DNA of 64,000 nucleotides from Apibacter raozihei (GCF_004014855.1 NZ_CP034930.1:2151716-2215715), one strand, 5' to 3'; counted from the first letter of the stretch, positions 34,987 to 44,552 are shown. Notes: generated from the letters alone by a model not told the origin. Numbers and translations are program-made.

Positions 34987-36828
34987 TTAATTTTTTATAA
35001 AAGATTCTTTAATTTTTCCATTAGAGGTATAAATAACTAAGGTATACTCTCCTTCATATAGAGCCTCAAGAGTAATGGCACGTTCGTTGGTAAAGATTCC
35101 TGAGAGTACTTTTATATCATTGATGTCGAATATTTCGAATGGGGCAGGGGCTATATTTTTATTGATAAACAAAGTATCCATAACTATATTTGGATGTATT
35201 ATAATAGAAGAATCGCTCTTTGTTTCCGTATGCATTGTTACTTTCTGTTCTACGGGTTTTTCAGGAATTAACAGTTCCGAAAAGGAATCATCCTTTATCT
35301 TGTCTACCGGAGGTAATTCAGTATTTTTTTCTGCAGTTGAGGTAAGTAACTCTTTTTCTTGGTTGGAAAAAGTATCCGTTACATGTATTTCATCAGTAGA
35401 ATCAGCGATTTTTTCAGAATTTTCCGGTTCTGGTAGTATTATTTTTTGAACAGAACTGTTCTGTATTTCCGTATTACTTTTTCCTTTATGTTCCTCGTTT
35501 CTTACAGTAATAAACACCTCAGAAAAGGAATCATTTTGTATCTTGTCTACCGGAGGTAGTTCAACATTTTTTTCAGCAGTTGAGATAAGCAACTCTTTTT
35601 CCTGATCGAGGAGAAGCTCAGCCAGTTGGGTTTCCGCACTGGTGGTAGGTTCTGTTTCCTTCAAGCTTTCCGGATTTGTTAGTACTTCAGGTGCTTTAGC
35701 CAAAGATTCAGTGGGAATTTCATCAATTTCTATAAGTTGGGAGATATTTTTTTGGGGAGTAGGATCAAACGTTGGTTCAGGAGTAACTGATGAAAGGCTT
35801 TTTGTAGACGCAATGGCTTTAGATGGGGTATTTTCCGGTGATTGTGCAGGAATTTGAACGGCAATTTTTTCGGTTTTTTCATCCGTTATATTAGGTAAAG
35901 TTTCTTCTTGCAGGCCTGTTTCTTGGGATATGGCTGCGAGAGTTGTAGGTGCTTCCGGTTGGCTGGTTGCATTGCGGTTGGTAAAAGTAAGAGAGGCAAG
36001 TTGGGGAAGACCTTCCAAAACTAAATTTTTAACATTCATCAGCTGCTGAGATTTTACCTGAATATCCAAAGACCTAAGGTTGGGTAAGTTTTTTACCACC
36101 AGACTATCTATACCTGAATCAGTAGGTAATTGCAATTGAGTGATTTGTGGTAAATTTTCCAGATAGAGAGAAGGGTTTTTATCGTCTTTGGCTGAATAAT
36201 GAAAAAGAGACAGAGCCGATAAATCTGCCAGTTTTATTCTCGATAGATTTTTACCTTCCAGATGCAGCTCTTTTAAAGCAGGCAGCTTAGTAAGAGTTAC
36301 AGATTTTTGATTGTCCCCGCATTGTAGTATCTCCAAATTAGGTGCAAAGCTAAGATGCTCTGAAGTTAAATGCTCAGGAAATTGGTCGGTAAACAAGATT
36401 TTTAAATTAGGTTGTTGTCCATACAGCATAGTTACCTTATATTGGTAAAGTTCGGTAAGCTGGGTAAGTTCGGAAATATCAAACTTTATCTTAGCATACG
36501 GTGAACCGTAACAGGTTAGGCTGCGCAGATTAGTGAAATTTTTAATCCAGCGGGTATCCGGCCGTTCCGCCGGTATAAGTAAACTTTCTAATGATAATAC
36601 CAGGCTGTATACCTCTAACGCTTCTTCTTTTGATATTTCACCATCCCCATTACTATCTATTTTTATAGCATTGCCTAGGCCGTTGCGAGCTATTGCATTA
36701 TAAGGCGAAGAAATTAAAAGATATTCTTTTAAGAAGCTATCTCTGAAACTAATGTTCTGAGCAGGTAAAATACTGCTTAACATCAGGAAAATAATGAATG
36801 AAGAGAACGAAAATATACGGGCATTCAT
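34987..36828 (-). CDS. Exported EF-hand/leucine-rich protein with a Pro/Glu/Thr-rich linker and degenerate T9SS tail
   Basis: Start set at the ATG at 36828 (613 residues), which gives a proper signal peptide ending near LPAQN; the frame runs 9 codons further upstream. A single canonical EF-hand loop DSNGDGEISKEE spans Asp58-Glu69. Residues 80-290 are leucine-rich repeats of irregular length. Residues about 290-540 are a Pro/Glu/Thr/Ser-rich linker in which a segment like ELPPVDKIQNDSFSE occurs twice. The last 75 residues resemble a T9SS type A sorting domain (HPNIVMDTLFI, ending GKIKESFIKN) but deviate from the array copies next door. Divergent fifth member of that family. Confidence 0.85.
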   Translation of the reverse strand: MNARIFSFSSFIIFLMLSSILPAQNISFRDSFLKEYLLISSPYNAIARNGLGNAIKIDSNGDGEISKEEALEVYSLVLSLESLLIPAERPDTRWIKNFTNLRSLTCYGSPYAKIKFDISELTQLTELYQYKVTMLYGQQPNLKILFTDQFPEHLTSEHLSFAPNLEILQCGDNQKSVTLTKLPALKELHLEGKNLSRIKLADLSALSLFHYSAKDDKNPSLYLENLPQITQLQLPTDSGIDSLVVKNLPNLRSLDIQVKSQQLMNVKNLVLEGLPQLASLTFTNRNATSQPEAPTTLAAISQETGLQEETLPNITDEKTEKIAVQIPAQSPENTPSKAIASTKSLSSVTPEPTFDPTPQKNISQLIEIDEIPTESLAKAPEVLTNPESLKETEPTTSAETQLAELLLDQEKELLISTAEKNVELPPVDKIQNDSFSEVFITVRNEEHKGKSNTEIQNSSVQKIILPEPENSEKIADSTDEIHVTDTFSNQEKELLTSTAEKNTELPPVDKIKDDSFSELLIPEKPVEQKVTMHTETKSDSSIIIHPNIVMDTLFINKNIAPAPFEIFDINDIKVLSGIFTNERAITLEALYEGEYTLVIYTSNGKIKESFIKN

Positions 36829-36915
36829 AAAAATAATATCTTTTTGGGATAACAAATATACTTAAAAAGATAAAATAAAATTTTCATATGGTTATATGAA
36901 TTTTTATAAAAGAAA

Positions 36916-36946
36916 AAAAAGCTTTTCTAAAATAGAAAAGCTTTTT
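36916..36946 (-). terminator. Terminator of the four-gene leucine-rich array
   Basis: Perfect 14-bp stem AAAAAGCTTTTCTA/TAGAAAAGCTTTTT (36916-36929 with 36933-36946) with a 3-base loop. It lies 25 bases beyond the stop of the last array gene on the minus strand and its own uracil run follows. It separates the array from the divergent copy downstream. Confidence 0.8.
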
Positions 36947-36971
36947 AATTATTATATGCCGGAATTAAAAT

Positions 36972-38675
36972 TTAGTTTTTAATGAACGGTTTATTTATTT
37001 TGCCTTTAGCGTAATGCAGGGTCATAAAATAAGAACCTTTCGGAAGAATAGAAACAGTAACCTTGGGTGAAGTTATGTTCTCTGAAATTAAAAGTCTTCC
37101 ATTAGTATCAAAAATTTCTACTTTAGTGATTTTTTCTTTTGTATTTATGTATAGAAAATCAGTAGCCGGGTTAGGATACAGGGTAACTTCAGTTTGTGTT
37201 TTTATTTCATTGGTGCTTAAACCTAAAGTGGAACAGTCTGTAGTTATATTTTTGGTATAGGAAGAAAATAGCTGCTTAACTTTTTCCAGTTCAATTTCAT
37301 CACAACAAATGGAATTAAAAGTGGCATGTCTGACGGGAGAAAAAGTATCCAGCCAAGGGTCAGTAACCCCGTTTTTTATAATTAGAGTTTTAAATGTTGA
37401 ATAATATTCAGATAATGAAGTTATCTTCGTAGAAGCAGAAAAATCCAGCTTGTCTAGCTCCATCATATTAAAGCGAATATTTGTTAGATTCGTATTTTTT
37501 GATAAATCTAAAGAAGTCATTTCATACATATGACCCAGTCGCAAATGAGTTAAAAGAGGATTATGAGTAAGATCTAAATCTTTTAAAGAATAACCAAAAC
37601 CCATTAAATATAACTCTTTTAAATTTACATTTTTTGATAAATCAAGAATAGATAATCTGCCATTATATTCATTATTTAAAAATGTGAGTGAGGGTAAATG
37701 TGAAACTTTAAAATCAGGTATTGAAAGACCGAAGCAATTTAAGTAAGACAGTTTGGGTAAATTTTCTAAAGTTAACTGCTCCAGCGAAACTCCATTAAAT
37801 GATTCAGATGGAGTAGCCCTAATACCTAAATCCAAGGAGGTGAGATTTGATAAATTTTTAATTGTAATGTTTATTTTATCTGAAATTACAGGTAAATCAA
37901 GTGGTAATTTTAGTTTTTTTAAAGAAGGTAAATTTTCAAGATGCGAAAAACTACTTACCAGGGAAACGGAATCCAGGATGGGAAGATTTTTTAAAATAAT
38001 AGTGTCGGCATTTGCTGTGATTCTTTTCAGCTTTTTAAAATCAGAAAAATTTAATTTTTTAAAATTAACTAAAATCCCGTTAAAACCAGATCCCAGCTTT
38101 AAACTATAAGTACAGTTCAAATCTTCCAGGTTGGGAGCCTGACTGTAAGATATTTTTACCGGGGCATCAACTAATTTCAGGTTTGGGAGGTAATCCGGTA
38201 ATTTGATATAAATATCATAAACTTTATAAAGATGGTGTCCATCTAAATAATACAATTCTTCCAGATTAGTAAATCCGGTTGCATCTATAAATTGCTTATG
38301 GCATTTATAACATTCGCGAGCATAAACACCTCTATATTTAAGTATACGTACATTAGTAAAATAAGTTAAATCTGAAGATTCAGCATTAGAAGGAGGAGAT
38401 AGCTCAGGGGAACCAGGAATAATTTTAGGAAAAATATTACCCATACCTACCTTCAGTTGATACACTTTTAATGCTTCCTCAAGAGAAATTTCTCCGTCTC
38501 CGTTAGCGTCAATAGCCATGGGGTTTCCATTAATGTCTTTGGCAACCTCATTTTCAGCAGAAGAAGATAACAGGTAGTTTTTAAGTATATCGTTGGTAAA
38601 CTCGATATTCTGGGCCATTATAACCCCCGAAAAGTTTAAAATAATGAATAAGAGGGAATAAAATTTAAATTTCAT
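36972..38675 (-). CDS. T9SS-exported EF-hand/leucine-rich protein, array copy 4
   Basis: 567 residues, last gene of the array. Signal peptide (residues 1-21, ending MAQN), one canonical EF-hand loop DANGDGEISLEE (Asp56-Glu67), then a C-x2-C pair (RECYKCHKQF) before a conserved FTNLEELYYLDGHH block, then leucine-rich repeats in which lines such as LDLSKNVNLKELYL recur. A CC pair (SICCDEIELEKV) precedes the C-terminal T9SS type A sorting domain (YPNPATDFLYI, ending KPFIKN). It should cross the outer membrane and be anchored on the surface or released. Ligand or target unknown. Confidence 0.88.
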   Translation of the reverse strand: MKFKFYSLLFIILNFSGVIMAQNIEFTNDILKNYLLSSSAENEVAKDINGNPMAIDANGDGEISLEEALKVYQLKVGMGNIFPKIIPGSPELSPPSNAESSDLTYFTNVRILKYRGVYARECYKCHKQFIDATGFTNLEELYYLDGHHLYKVYDIYIKLPDYLPNLKLVDAPVKISYSQAPNLEDLNCTYSLKLGSGFNGILVNFKKLNFSDFKKLKRITANADTIILKNLPILDSVSLVSSFSHLENLPSLKKLKLPLDLPVISDKINITIKNLSNLTSLDLGIRATPSESFNGVSLEQLTLENLPKLSYLNCFGLSIPDFKVSHLPSLTFLNNEYNGRLSILDLSKNVNLKELYLMGFGYSLKDLDLTHNPLLTHLRLGHMYEMTSLDLSKNTNLTNIRFNMMELDKLDFSASTKITSLSEYYSTFKTLIIKNGVTDPWLDTFSPVRHATFNSICCDEIELEKVKQLFSSYTKNITTDCSTLGLSTNEIKTQTEVTLYPNPATDFLYINTKEKITKVEIFDTNGRLLISENITSPKVTVSILPKGSYFMTLHYAKGKINKPFIKN

Positions 38676-38718
38676 AAGTTTTAGATTAAGAATGATAATA
38701 TAGTAAATTGGATATAAA
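38676..38718 (-). repeat. 43-base array spacer, copy C
   Basis: Spacer between array copies 3 and 4. It has the same length as the other two spacers and differs from them at three positions. Confidence 0.85.
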
Positions 38719-40581
38719 TTAGTTTTTAATAAATGGTTTATTTATTTTGCCTTTAGCGTAATGCAGGGTCATAAAATAAGAACCCTTCGGAAGGGTAGAA
38801 ACAGTAACCTTAGGTAAAATTATGTTCTCAGAAATTAAAAGTCTTCCATTAGTATCGAAAATTTCTACTTTAGTGATTTTTTCTTTTGTATTTATGAATA
38901 GAAAATCAGAAGCCGGATTAGGATACAGGGTAACCTCAGTTTGAATTTTTATTTCATTGGTGCTTAAACCTAAAGTGGAACAGTCTGTTGTAAATTTCGT
39001 ATCAGGAAACCATGAAAATACCTGCTTAACTTTTTCCAGTTCAATTTCATCACAACAAATAGATTCTAAATCGGGATCTAAGTAATGTTTTCTATAATTA
39101 TTAATCCATGGGTCTGGTACATCATTTTTTATTATTAAGTGTTTTAAAACTTGTTTTCTACCATTATCATTAGGATAAGACAACTTTAAGTTGGAAATTT
39201 TAACATTTTTAGAAAAATCTAAGGTGGAAATATCATTTCCACCACTACTAAAAGAGGTTAAATTCACTTGCTTGGAAAGGTCTATCTCAGATATTTGTGT
39301 CCTACCTATATTAAGATCTTTAATTAATACATTATTAGATATATCCAGGTTACTAATCGGACTATCTAGGATACTTAAATATTTTAATCGTTTGTGGTTC
39401 TTAACATCTATATGGGTTAATGAGTTAGTAGTTAGATCCAAAGTATCAAGCAGAATATTGTTAGAAATATTTAAAGTTTCAATTGAATTATTATAAAGAA
39501 TCAGTTTAGAAAGTTTAGGAATATTTTTTGATAAATCTAATGTTTTAATTGAATTGTGACTAAAGTCAATGCTCGTTAACTCTGGAAGATCTTCTAACTC
39601 CAGCTTTGTAATATGGAAAGAAGAATAATAATCATTGCTATTACCAAATTTTAAGAATTTTAAAGAAGACAGTCTCTTTATTATCATATGAATTTCACGA
39701 GGAACATACGTATTTATAGGTTTAAAAAAAGAATCTATTTTAGGTAAGTTTTCCAGATAATAGTAATGATTAGAGAGATAATAGTGATAGCTAGAGAGAT
39801 AGGAATCATTAGGTAAAGTTTTAATTTTTTCAAGAGATGGAAGATTCTTCAAAACTAAACTATCTCTAGCATGCACAGTAAGTTCTTCAAGAGAAGGAAG
39901 ATTTGATAAATTTAAATTTTCAGCATTTGCCGTTATGCTTCTTAGTTTTTTAAAATCAGAAAAATCTAATTTTTCATAGTTAAATATTAATCCGTCTTCA
40001 TTTAAATTTCCTCTAAAAGTATACGAGCAGTTCAACTTTTCCAGATTAGGAGCCTGACTGAATGATATTTTTGTTGGGGCATCCACGATTTTCAAATTAG
40101 GAAGGTATTCAGGTAATTTGATGTTAAGATGGTATCTTTTATAGAAAAAGTGTCCGTCTAAAAAATATAATTCCTCCAGATTCGTAAATCCGGTTGCATC
40201 TACAAAGTAATCCATACAAACAGAACAATTGTAATAATCAATAAGTCCTTCATATTTAAATATGCGAACATTAGTAAAATAAGTCAACTCAGAAGAAAAA
40301 TTTGTTTTGGAATTATCCCAACTAGGTTTTTTAGGATAAATATTACCCATACCTACTTTCAGTTGGTACACATTCAGTGCTTCCTGAATTGAAATTTCCC
40401 CGTCTCCATTGGCATCAATAACCATGGGGTTTCCATTAATGTCTTTGGCTACTTCATTTTCAGGAGATGAAGATAACAGGTGTTTTTTGAGTTCATCGTT
40501 GGTAAACTTAATATTCTGGGCCATTATATTCCCCGAAAAATTTAAAATAATGAATAAGAAAGAATAAAATTTAAATTTCAT
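38719..40581 (-). CDS. T9SS-exported EF-hand/leucine-rich protein, array copy 3
   Basis: 620 residues with the same order of parts: signal peptide, EF-hand loop at Asp56-Glu67, C-x2-C (YNCSVCMDYF), LRR region with lines such as LDLSKNIPKLSKLILYNNSI and IDLSKQVNLTSFSSGGND, CC pair, and a T9SS tail (YPNPASDFLFI, ending KPFIKN). The first half is nearly identical to the next copy (40625-42493), including the tyrosine-rich YLSSYHYYLSNHYYYLENLP, while parts of the LRR region differ, which suggests recent duplication or gene conversion. It starts 43 bases after the stop of copy 2. Confidence 0.88.
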   Translation of the reverse strand: MKFKFYSFLFIILNFSGNIMAQNIKFTNDELKKHLLSSSPENEVAKDINGNPMVIDANGDGEISIQEALNVYQLKVGMGNIYPKKPSWDNSKTNFSSELTYFTNVRIFKYEGLIDYYNCSVCMDYFVDATGFTNLEELYFLDGHFFYKRYHLNIKLPEYLPNLKIVDAPTKISFSQAPNLEKLNCSYTFRGNLNEDGLIFNYEKLDFSDFKKLRSITANAENLNLSNLPSLEELTVHARDSLVLKNLPSLEKIKTLPNDSYLSSYHYYLSNHYYYLENLPKIDSFFKPINTYVPREIHMIIKRLSSLKFLKFGNSNDYYSSFHITKLELEDLPELTSIDFSHNSIKTLDLSKNIPKLSKLILYNNSIETLNISNNILLDTLDLTTNSLTHIDVKNHKRLKYLSILDSPISNLDISNNVLIKDLNIGRTQISEIDLSKQVNLTSFSSGGNDISTLDFSKNVKISNLKLSYPNDNGRKQVLKHLIIKNDVPDPWINNYRKHYLDPDLESICCDEIELEKVKQVFSWFPDTKFTTDCSTLGLSTNEIKIQTEVTLYPNPASDFLFINTKEKITKVEIFDTNGRLLISENIILPKVTVSTLPKGSYFMTLHYAKGKINKPFIKN

Positions 40582-40624
40582 AAGTTATAGATTAAGAATG
40601 ATAATATAGTAAGTTAGATATAAA
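40582..40624 (-). repeat. 43-base array spacer, copy B
   Basis: Spacer between array copies 2 and 3. It is identical, base for base, to the spacer at 42494-42536. Confidence 0.9.
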
Positions 40625-42493
40625 TTAGTTTTTAATAAATGGTTTATTTATTTTGCCTTTAGCGTAATGCAGGGTCATAAAATAAGAACCCTTCGGAAGG
40701 GTAGAAACAGTAACCTTGGGTGAAGATATTTTCTCTGAAATTAAAAGTCTTCCGTTGGTATCAAAAATTTCTATTTTAGTGATTTTTTCTTTTGTATTTA
40801 TGTATAGAAAATCAGTAGCCGGATTAGGATACAGGGTAACCTCAGTTTGTGTTTTTATTTCATTGGTGCTTAAACTTTGATTGCAGTTGGTCGTTACATT
40901 TACATTTCCTTTGTATTTATCATGAATAAAATACTTATGAATTAAATCAATCTCCTCCTGATTATCACAGCAAATAGATTCTAATTCGGGTCCTAAGTAA
41001 GAAGGTCTATTTTTAATCCAAAGGTCTATTACATTATTTTTTATATTTAAGTGTTTTAGATTTAGCTTATCAATACCAGAATAATAATTTAAATTTAAAT
41101 TAAATATTTTAGGATTTTTAGAAAGATCTAAGGTTGTAATATTATTTCCACCACTAGTAAAAGAAGTTAAATTTACTTGTTTGGAAAGATCGATATTTGA
41201 AATATTTGTTAGGGATATGTCTAAATCTTCAATTAATACATTATTAGATATATCCAGGCTATTAATCGGATTGTCTAAGATCTTTAATTTTTTTAATCGT
41301 TTATGATTCTTTACATCTATATGGGGTAATAAGTTATGAGCTAGATTCAAAGTATCAATAAGAATATTGTTTGAAATATTTAAAGTTTCAATTGAATTGT
41401 TATTAAGAATCAGTTTAGAAAGTTTTGGAATATTTTTTGATAAATCTAACGTTGTTATTGAATTATAACTACAGTCAATGCCAGTTAACTCTGGGAGATC
41501 TTCTAACTCCAGCTTCGTAATTCGGGGAGCTAATAAATAATCATAATTGTTATCAAAATATAATAATTTTAAAGAAGGCAGTTTTTTTATTATGAGATGA
41601 ATATCACGAGGAATATTCATATTTATACGTTTAAAAGAAAAAGAATCTATTTTAGGTAAGTTTTCCAGATAATAGTAATGATTAGAGAGATAATAGTGGT
41701 AGCTAGAGAGATAGGAATCTTCAGGTAAAGTTTTAATTTTTTCAAGAGATGGAAGGTTCTTCAAAACTAAGCTATCTCTAGCATGCACAGTAAGTTCTTC
41801 AAGAGAAGGTAGGTTGGATAAATTTAAATTTTCAGCATTTGCCGTTATTCTTTTTAGTTTTTCAAAATCAGAAAAATCTAATTTTTCATAGTTAAATATT
41901 AATCCGTCTTCATGTAAATCTCCTCTAAAAGTATACGAGCAGTTCAACTCTTCCAGATTAGGAGCCTGACTGTTCGATATTTTTATAGGAGCATCCACGA
42001 TTTTCAGATTAGGAAGGTATTCAGGTAATTTGATGTTAAGATGGTATCTTTTATAGAAAAAGTGTCCGTCTAAAAAATATAATTCTTCCAGATTCGTAAA
42101 TCCGGTTGCATCTACAAAGTAATCCACACAAACAGAACAATTGTAATAATCAATAAGTCCTTCATATTTAAATACGCGAACATTAGTAAAATAAGTCAGC
42201 TCAGAAGAAAAATTTGTTTTGGAATTATCCCAACTAGGTTTTTTAGGATAAATATTACCCATACCTACTTTCAGTTGGTACACATTCAGTGCTTCCTGAA
42301 TTGAAATTTCCCCGTCTCCATTGGCATCAATAGCCATGGGGTTTCCATTAATGTCTTTGGCTACTTCATTTTCAGGAGATGAAGATAACAGGTGTTTTTT
42401 GAGTTCATTGTTGGTAAACTTGATATTCTGGGCCATTATAATACCCGAAAAGTTTAAAATAATGGATAAGAAAGAATAAAATTTAAATTTCAT
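40625..42493 (-). CDS. T9SS-exported EF-hand/leucine-rich protein, array copy 2
   Basis: 622 residues. Signal peptide ending MAQN, EF-hand loop Asp56-Glu67, C-x2-C (YNCSVCVDYF), LRR region, and a T9SS type A tail. Most of the N-terminal half matches copy 3 almost residue for residue. The region just before the tail differs from the other copies: the conserved SICCDEIELEKVK is replaced by SICCDNQEEIDLIHKYF. The CC pair is kept. The 43-base spacer on its downstream side is identical to the one on its upstream side. Confidence 0.88.
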   Translation of the reverse strand: MKFKFYSFLSIILNFSGIIMAQNIKFTNNELKKHLLSSSPENEVAKDINGNPMAIDANGDGEISIQEALNVYQLKVGMGNIYPKKPSWDNSKTNFSSELTYFTNVRVFKYEGLIDYYNCSVCVDYFVDATGFTNLEELYFLDGHFFYKRYHLNIKLPEYLPNLKIVDAPIKISNSQAPNLEELNCSYTFRGDLHEDGLIFNYEKLDFSDFEKLKRITANAENLNLSNLPSLEELTVHARDSLVLKNLPSLEKIKTLPEDSYLSSYHYYLSNHYYYLENLPKIDSFSFKRINMNIPRDIHLIIKKLPSLKLLYFDNNYDYLLAPRITKLELEDLPELTGIDCSYNSITTLDLSKNIPKLSKLILNNNSIETLNISNNILIDTLNLAHNLLPHIDVKNHKRLKKLKILDNPINSLDISNNVLIEDLDISLTNISNIDLSKQVNLTSFTSGGNNITTLDLSKNPKIFNLNLNYYSGIDKLNLKHLNIKNNVIDLWIKNRPSYLGPELESICCDNQEEIDLIHKYFIHDKYKGNVNVTTNCNQSLSTNEIKTQTEVTLYPNPATDFLYINTKEKITKIEIFDTNGRLLISEKISSPKVTVSTLPKGSYFMTLHYAKGKINKPFIKN

Positions 42494-42536
42494 AAGTTAT
42501 AGATTAAGAATGATAATATAGTAAGTTAGATATAAA
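42494..42536 (-). repeat. 43-base array spacer, copy A
   Basis: Spacer between array copies 1 and 2, identical to the spacer at 40582-40624. Identity in non-coding DNA between two gene boundaries indicates recent tandem duplication of the whole unit. Confidence 0.9.
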
Positions 42537-44237
42537 TTAGTTTTTAATAAATGGTTTATTTATTTTGCCTTTAGCGTAATGCAAGGTCATAAAATAAGAA
42601 CCTTTCGGAAGGGTAGAAACAGTAACCTTAGGCGAAGTAATGTTCTCTGAAACTAAAAGTCTTCCGTTGGTATCGAAAATTTCTATTTTAGTGATTTTTT
42701 CTTTTGTATTTATGTATAGAAAATCAGTAGCCGGATTAGGATATAAGGTAACCTCGGTTTGTGTTTTTATTTCATTGGTAGCTAAACTTAAAGAAGAACA
42801 ATCCGTTGTAATTTTCTTTGTTGAATACGATGAAAATATATTTTTAACTTTCTCCAGTTCAATATCATCACAGCAAATAGAGATAAATTGTGAATAATTT
42901 GTCGAAGTTATACTATCTAGCCACAGGTCAGAAACACCATTTTTTATGATGAAATTTTTTATAGTATTATAATATCCTGATATTGAAGATATTTTTGTAG
43001 AACCAGATAAATCGAGTGTATTGAGAAATAAATCAGAAATTTGAAGATTTATTAAATCTGGGTTTTGTGTTAAATTCAAAGAATCTATATTAATAAATCT
43101 TAAATATAAATGAGTTAAAAGGTGATTATTAGAAAGATCTAAGATAGATGAGTCATAAACGTAAAAAGTAGAATTATCAATATTCAATTCCTTTAAATAT
43201 ATATTTTTTGTTAAATTAACCGGAGTATTAAATTTGTTATCTTTTATAATCAAATATTTCAAATTCGGTATATTTTTAGATAAATCCAATGAAGACAGCT
43301 CATTTTTAGAACAATCTATGTATTCCAGTTGAGGCAGATCTTCCAGAGTTAATGTTTTTAAACCTCGCGAGCTTACATTCCAGTCATATTGAGTATGTGA
43401 ACAATCAAGTCTTTCTAATATAGGTAGATTTTTTATAGTTAGTGATTTATTATCGACTTGTGAATCTGTATCTCTTAGTTGAAAATTTTTCAATTTAGGT
43501 AGTTTTTCAAGGTGTGTGAATTTACTATCCAGAGAAACGGAATCCAGAATGGGAAGATTTTTTATAATGATAGTATCTGCATTTGCTATAATTTTTTTTA
43601 GTTTTTTAAAGTCATAAAAATTTAATTTATCATAAGTATCTATTAAGCCGGAACTACCAGAGCCTAGCTGAAAAGTATAGGAACAGTTCAAATCTTCCAG
43701 ATTAGGGGCCTGACTATAAGATATTTTTATTGGGGCATCTACAATTTTTAGATTTGGTAGATATTCGGGTAATTGTATAGTAATCGGATATACTTTGTAA
43801 AAATAGTGTCCGTTTATAAAATATAATTCTTCCAGATTCGTAAATCCGGTAGCATTTATAAATCTATAAAGACAACCAGTACAATTACGAGGATTGAGAC
43901 CCTCATATTTAAATACCCGGACATTAGTAAAATAAGTCAGCTCAGAAGAAAAATCTTTTTCTGACGTGCTATTAGCAGGTATAGATGTAGGGTAAATATT
44001 ATTCATCCCCACCTGTAGCTGGTACACATTTAGCGCTTCCTGAAGGGAAATTTCCCCGTCTCCGTTGGCATCAATAGCCATAGGATTGCCATTAATATCT
44101 TTGGCTACCTCATTTTCAGTTGATGAAGATATCAGGTGCTTTTTAAGAATATCGTTAGAAAATTCAATATTCTGTGCATTTATACCTCCCCAAACATTCA
44201 AAAAAATTAATAAAAGAATGTGTACTTTTTTTTTCAT
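42537..44237 (-). CDS. T9SS-exported EF-hand/leucine-rich protein, array copy 1 (first gene)
   Basis: 566 residues. Signal peptide MKKKVHILLLIFLNVWGGIN then AQN, diverging from the MKFKFYS start of the other copies. EF-hand loop DANGDGEISLQE (Asp56-Glu67), C-x2-C (RNCTGCLYRF), LRR region with lines such as LDLSKNIPNLKYLIIKDNKF, CC pair and T9SS tail (ending KPFIKN). As the first gene it should hold the promoter of the array in the 315-base gap shared with the divergent purB. The array genes run in the same direction with short constant spacers, so one transcript is likely. Confidence 0.88.
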   Translation of the reverse strand: MKKKVHILLLIFLNVWGGINAQNIEFSNDILKKHLISSSTENEVAKDINGNPMAIDANGDGEISLQEALNVYQLQVGMNNIYPTSIPANSTSEKDFSSELTYFTNVRVFKYEGLNPRNCTGCLYRFINATGFTNLEELYFINGHYFYKVYPITIQLPEYLPNLKIVDAPIKISYSQAPNLEDLNCSYTFQLGSGSSGLIDTYDKLNFYDFKKLKKIIANADTIIIKNLPILDSVSLDSKFTHLEKLPKLKNFQLRDTDSQVDNKSLTIKNLPILERLDCSHTQYDWNVSSRGLKTLTLEDLPQLEYIDCSKNELSSLDLSKNIPNLKYLIIKDNKFNTPVNLTKNIYLKELNIDNSTFYVYDSSILDLSNNHLLTHLYLRFINIDSLNLTQNPDLINLQISDLFLNTLDLSGSTKISSISGYYNTIKNFIIKNGVSDLWLDSITSTNYSQFISICCDDIELEKVKNIFSSYSTKKITTDCSSLSLATNEIKTQTEVTLYPNPATDFLYINTKEKITKIEIFDTNGRLLVSENITSPKVTVSTLPKGSYFMTLHYAKGKINKPFIKN

Positions 44238-44552
44238 ATATTATTTTATCAATGAATTTAGATTAAAAACAATAGGTTATTTTATATTAAGTTTTAGTTT
44301 ATTTTATAAAAAAAACTTATTTTATATTAGCATATTTTTAAATTTAAATATTAAAAAAAAGCTTATATTATTATTTAACAATTGATTATAAGGATAAACT
44401 CTATATAATTAAGTGCTAAATTTTTAATATGCTAAGATATTAAAAAATCAATGTTTTTGTATAACTTTATTTAGAATAAATTGAATAATTTGTTTTTAAA
44501 ACAATTCAATTAAGAATGCGTATTTTTGAAAAAATTTTAAAGTAACTAATTT
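44238..44552. other. Divergent promoter region between the array and purB
   Basis: 315 bases, very AT-rich, no supported gene. It holds a 13-base direct repeat TTATTTTATATTA at 44277-44289 and 44317-44329 (40 bases apart) and a TAnnTTTG box for purB at 44521-44528. Promoters of both the array and purB must lie here. Confidence 0.5.
44521..44528 (+). promoter_or_regulatory. Candidate -7 box (TATTTTTG) of purB
   Basis: TATTTTTG fits TAnnTTTG and lies 24 bases before the purB ATG. A TTTG occurs at 44489-44492, but the spacing of 28 bases is longer than usual. Confidence 0.4.

Noticed and set aside
39191-39496. Open frames on the plus strand inside the leucine-rich array (for example 37753-38109, 39191-39496, 35075-35449)
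   Set aside because: They are antisense to long genes with clear signal peptides and T9SS tails, their translations show no domain, and their position follows the codon bias of the true strand.
36676-44237. Possibility that the 43-base spacers form a CRISPR or phage-type repeat array
   Set aside because: The repeats are 2 kb apart, each separates two full genes and they carry no repeat-spacer pattern; they are duplicated intergenic DNA.
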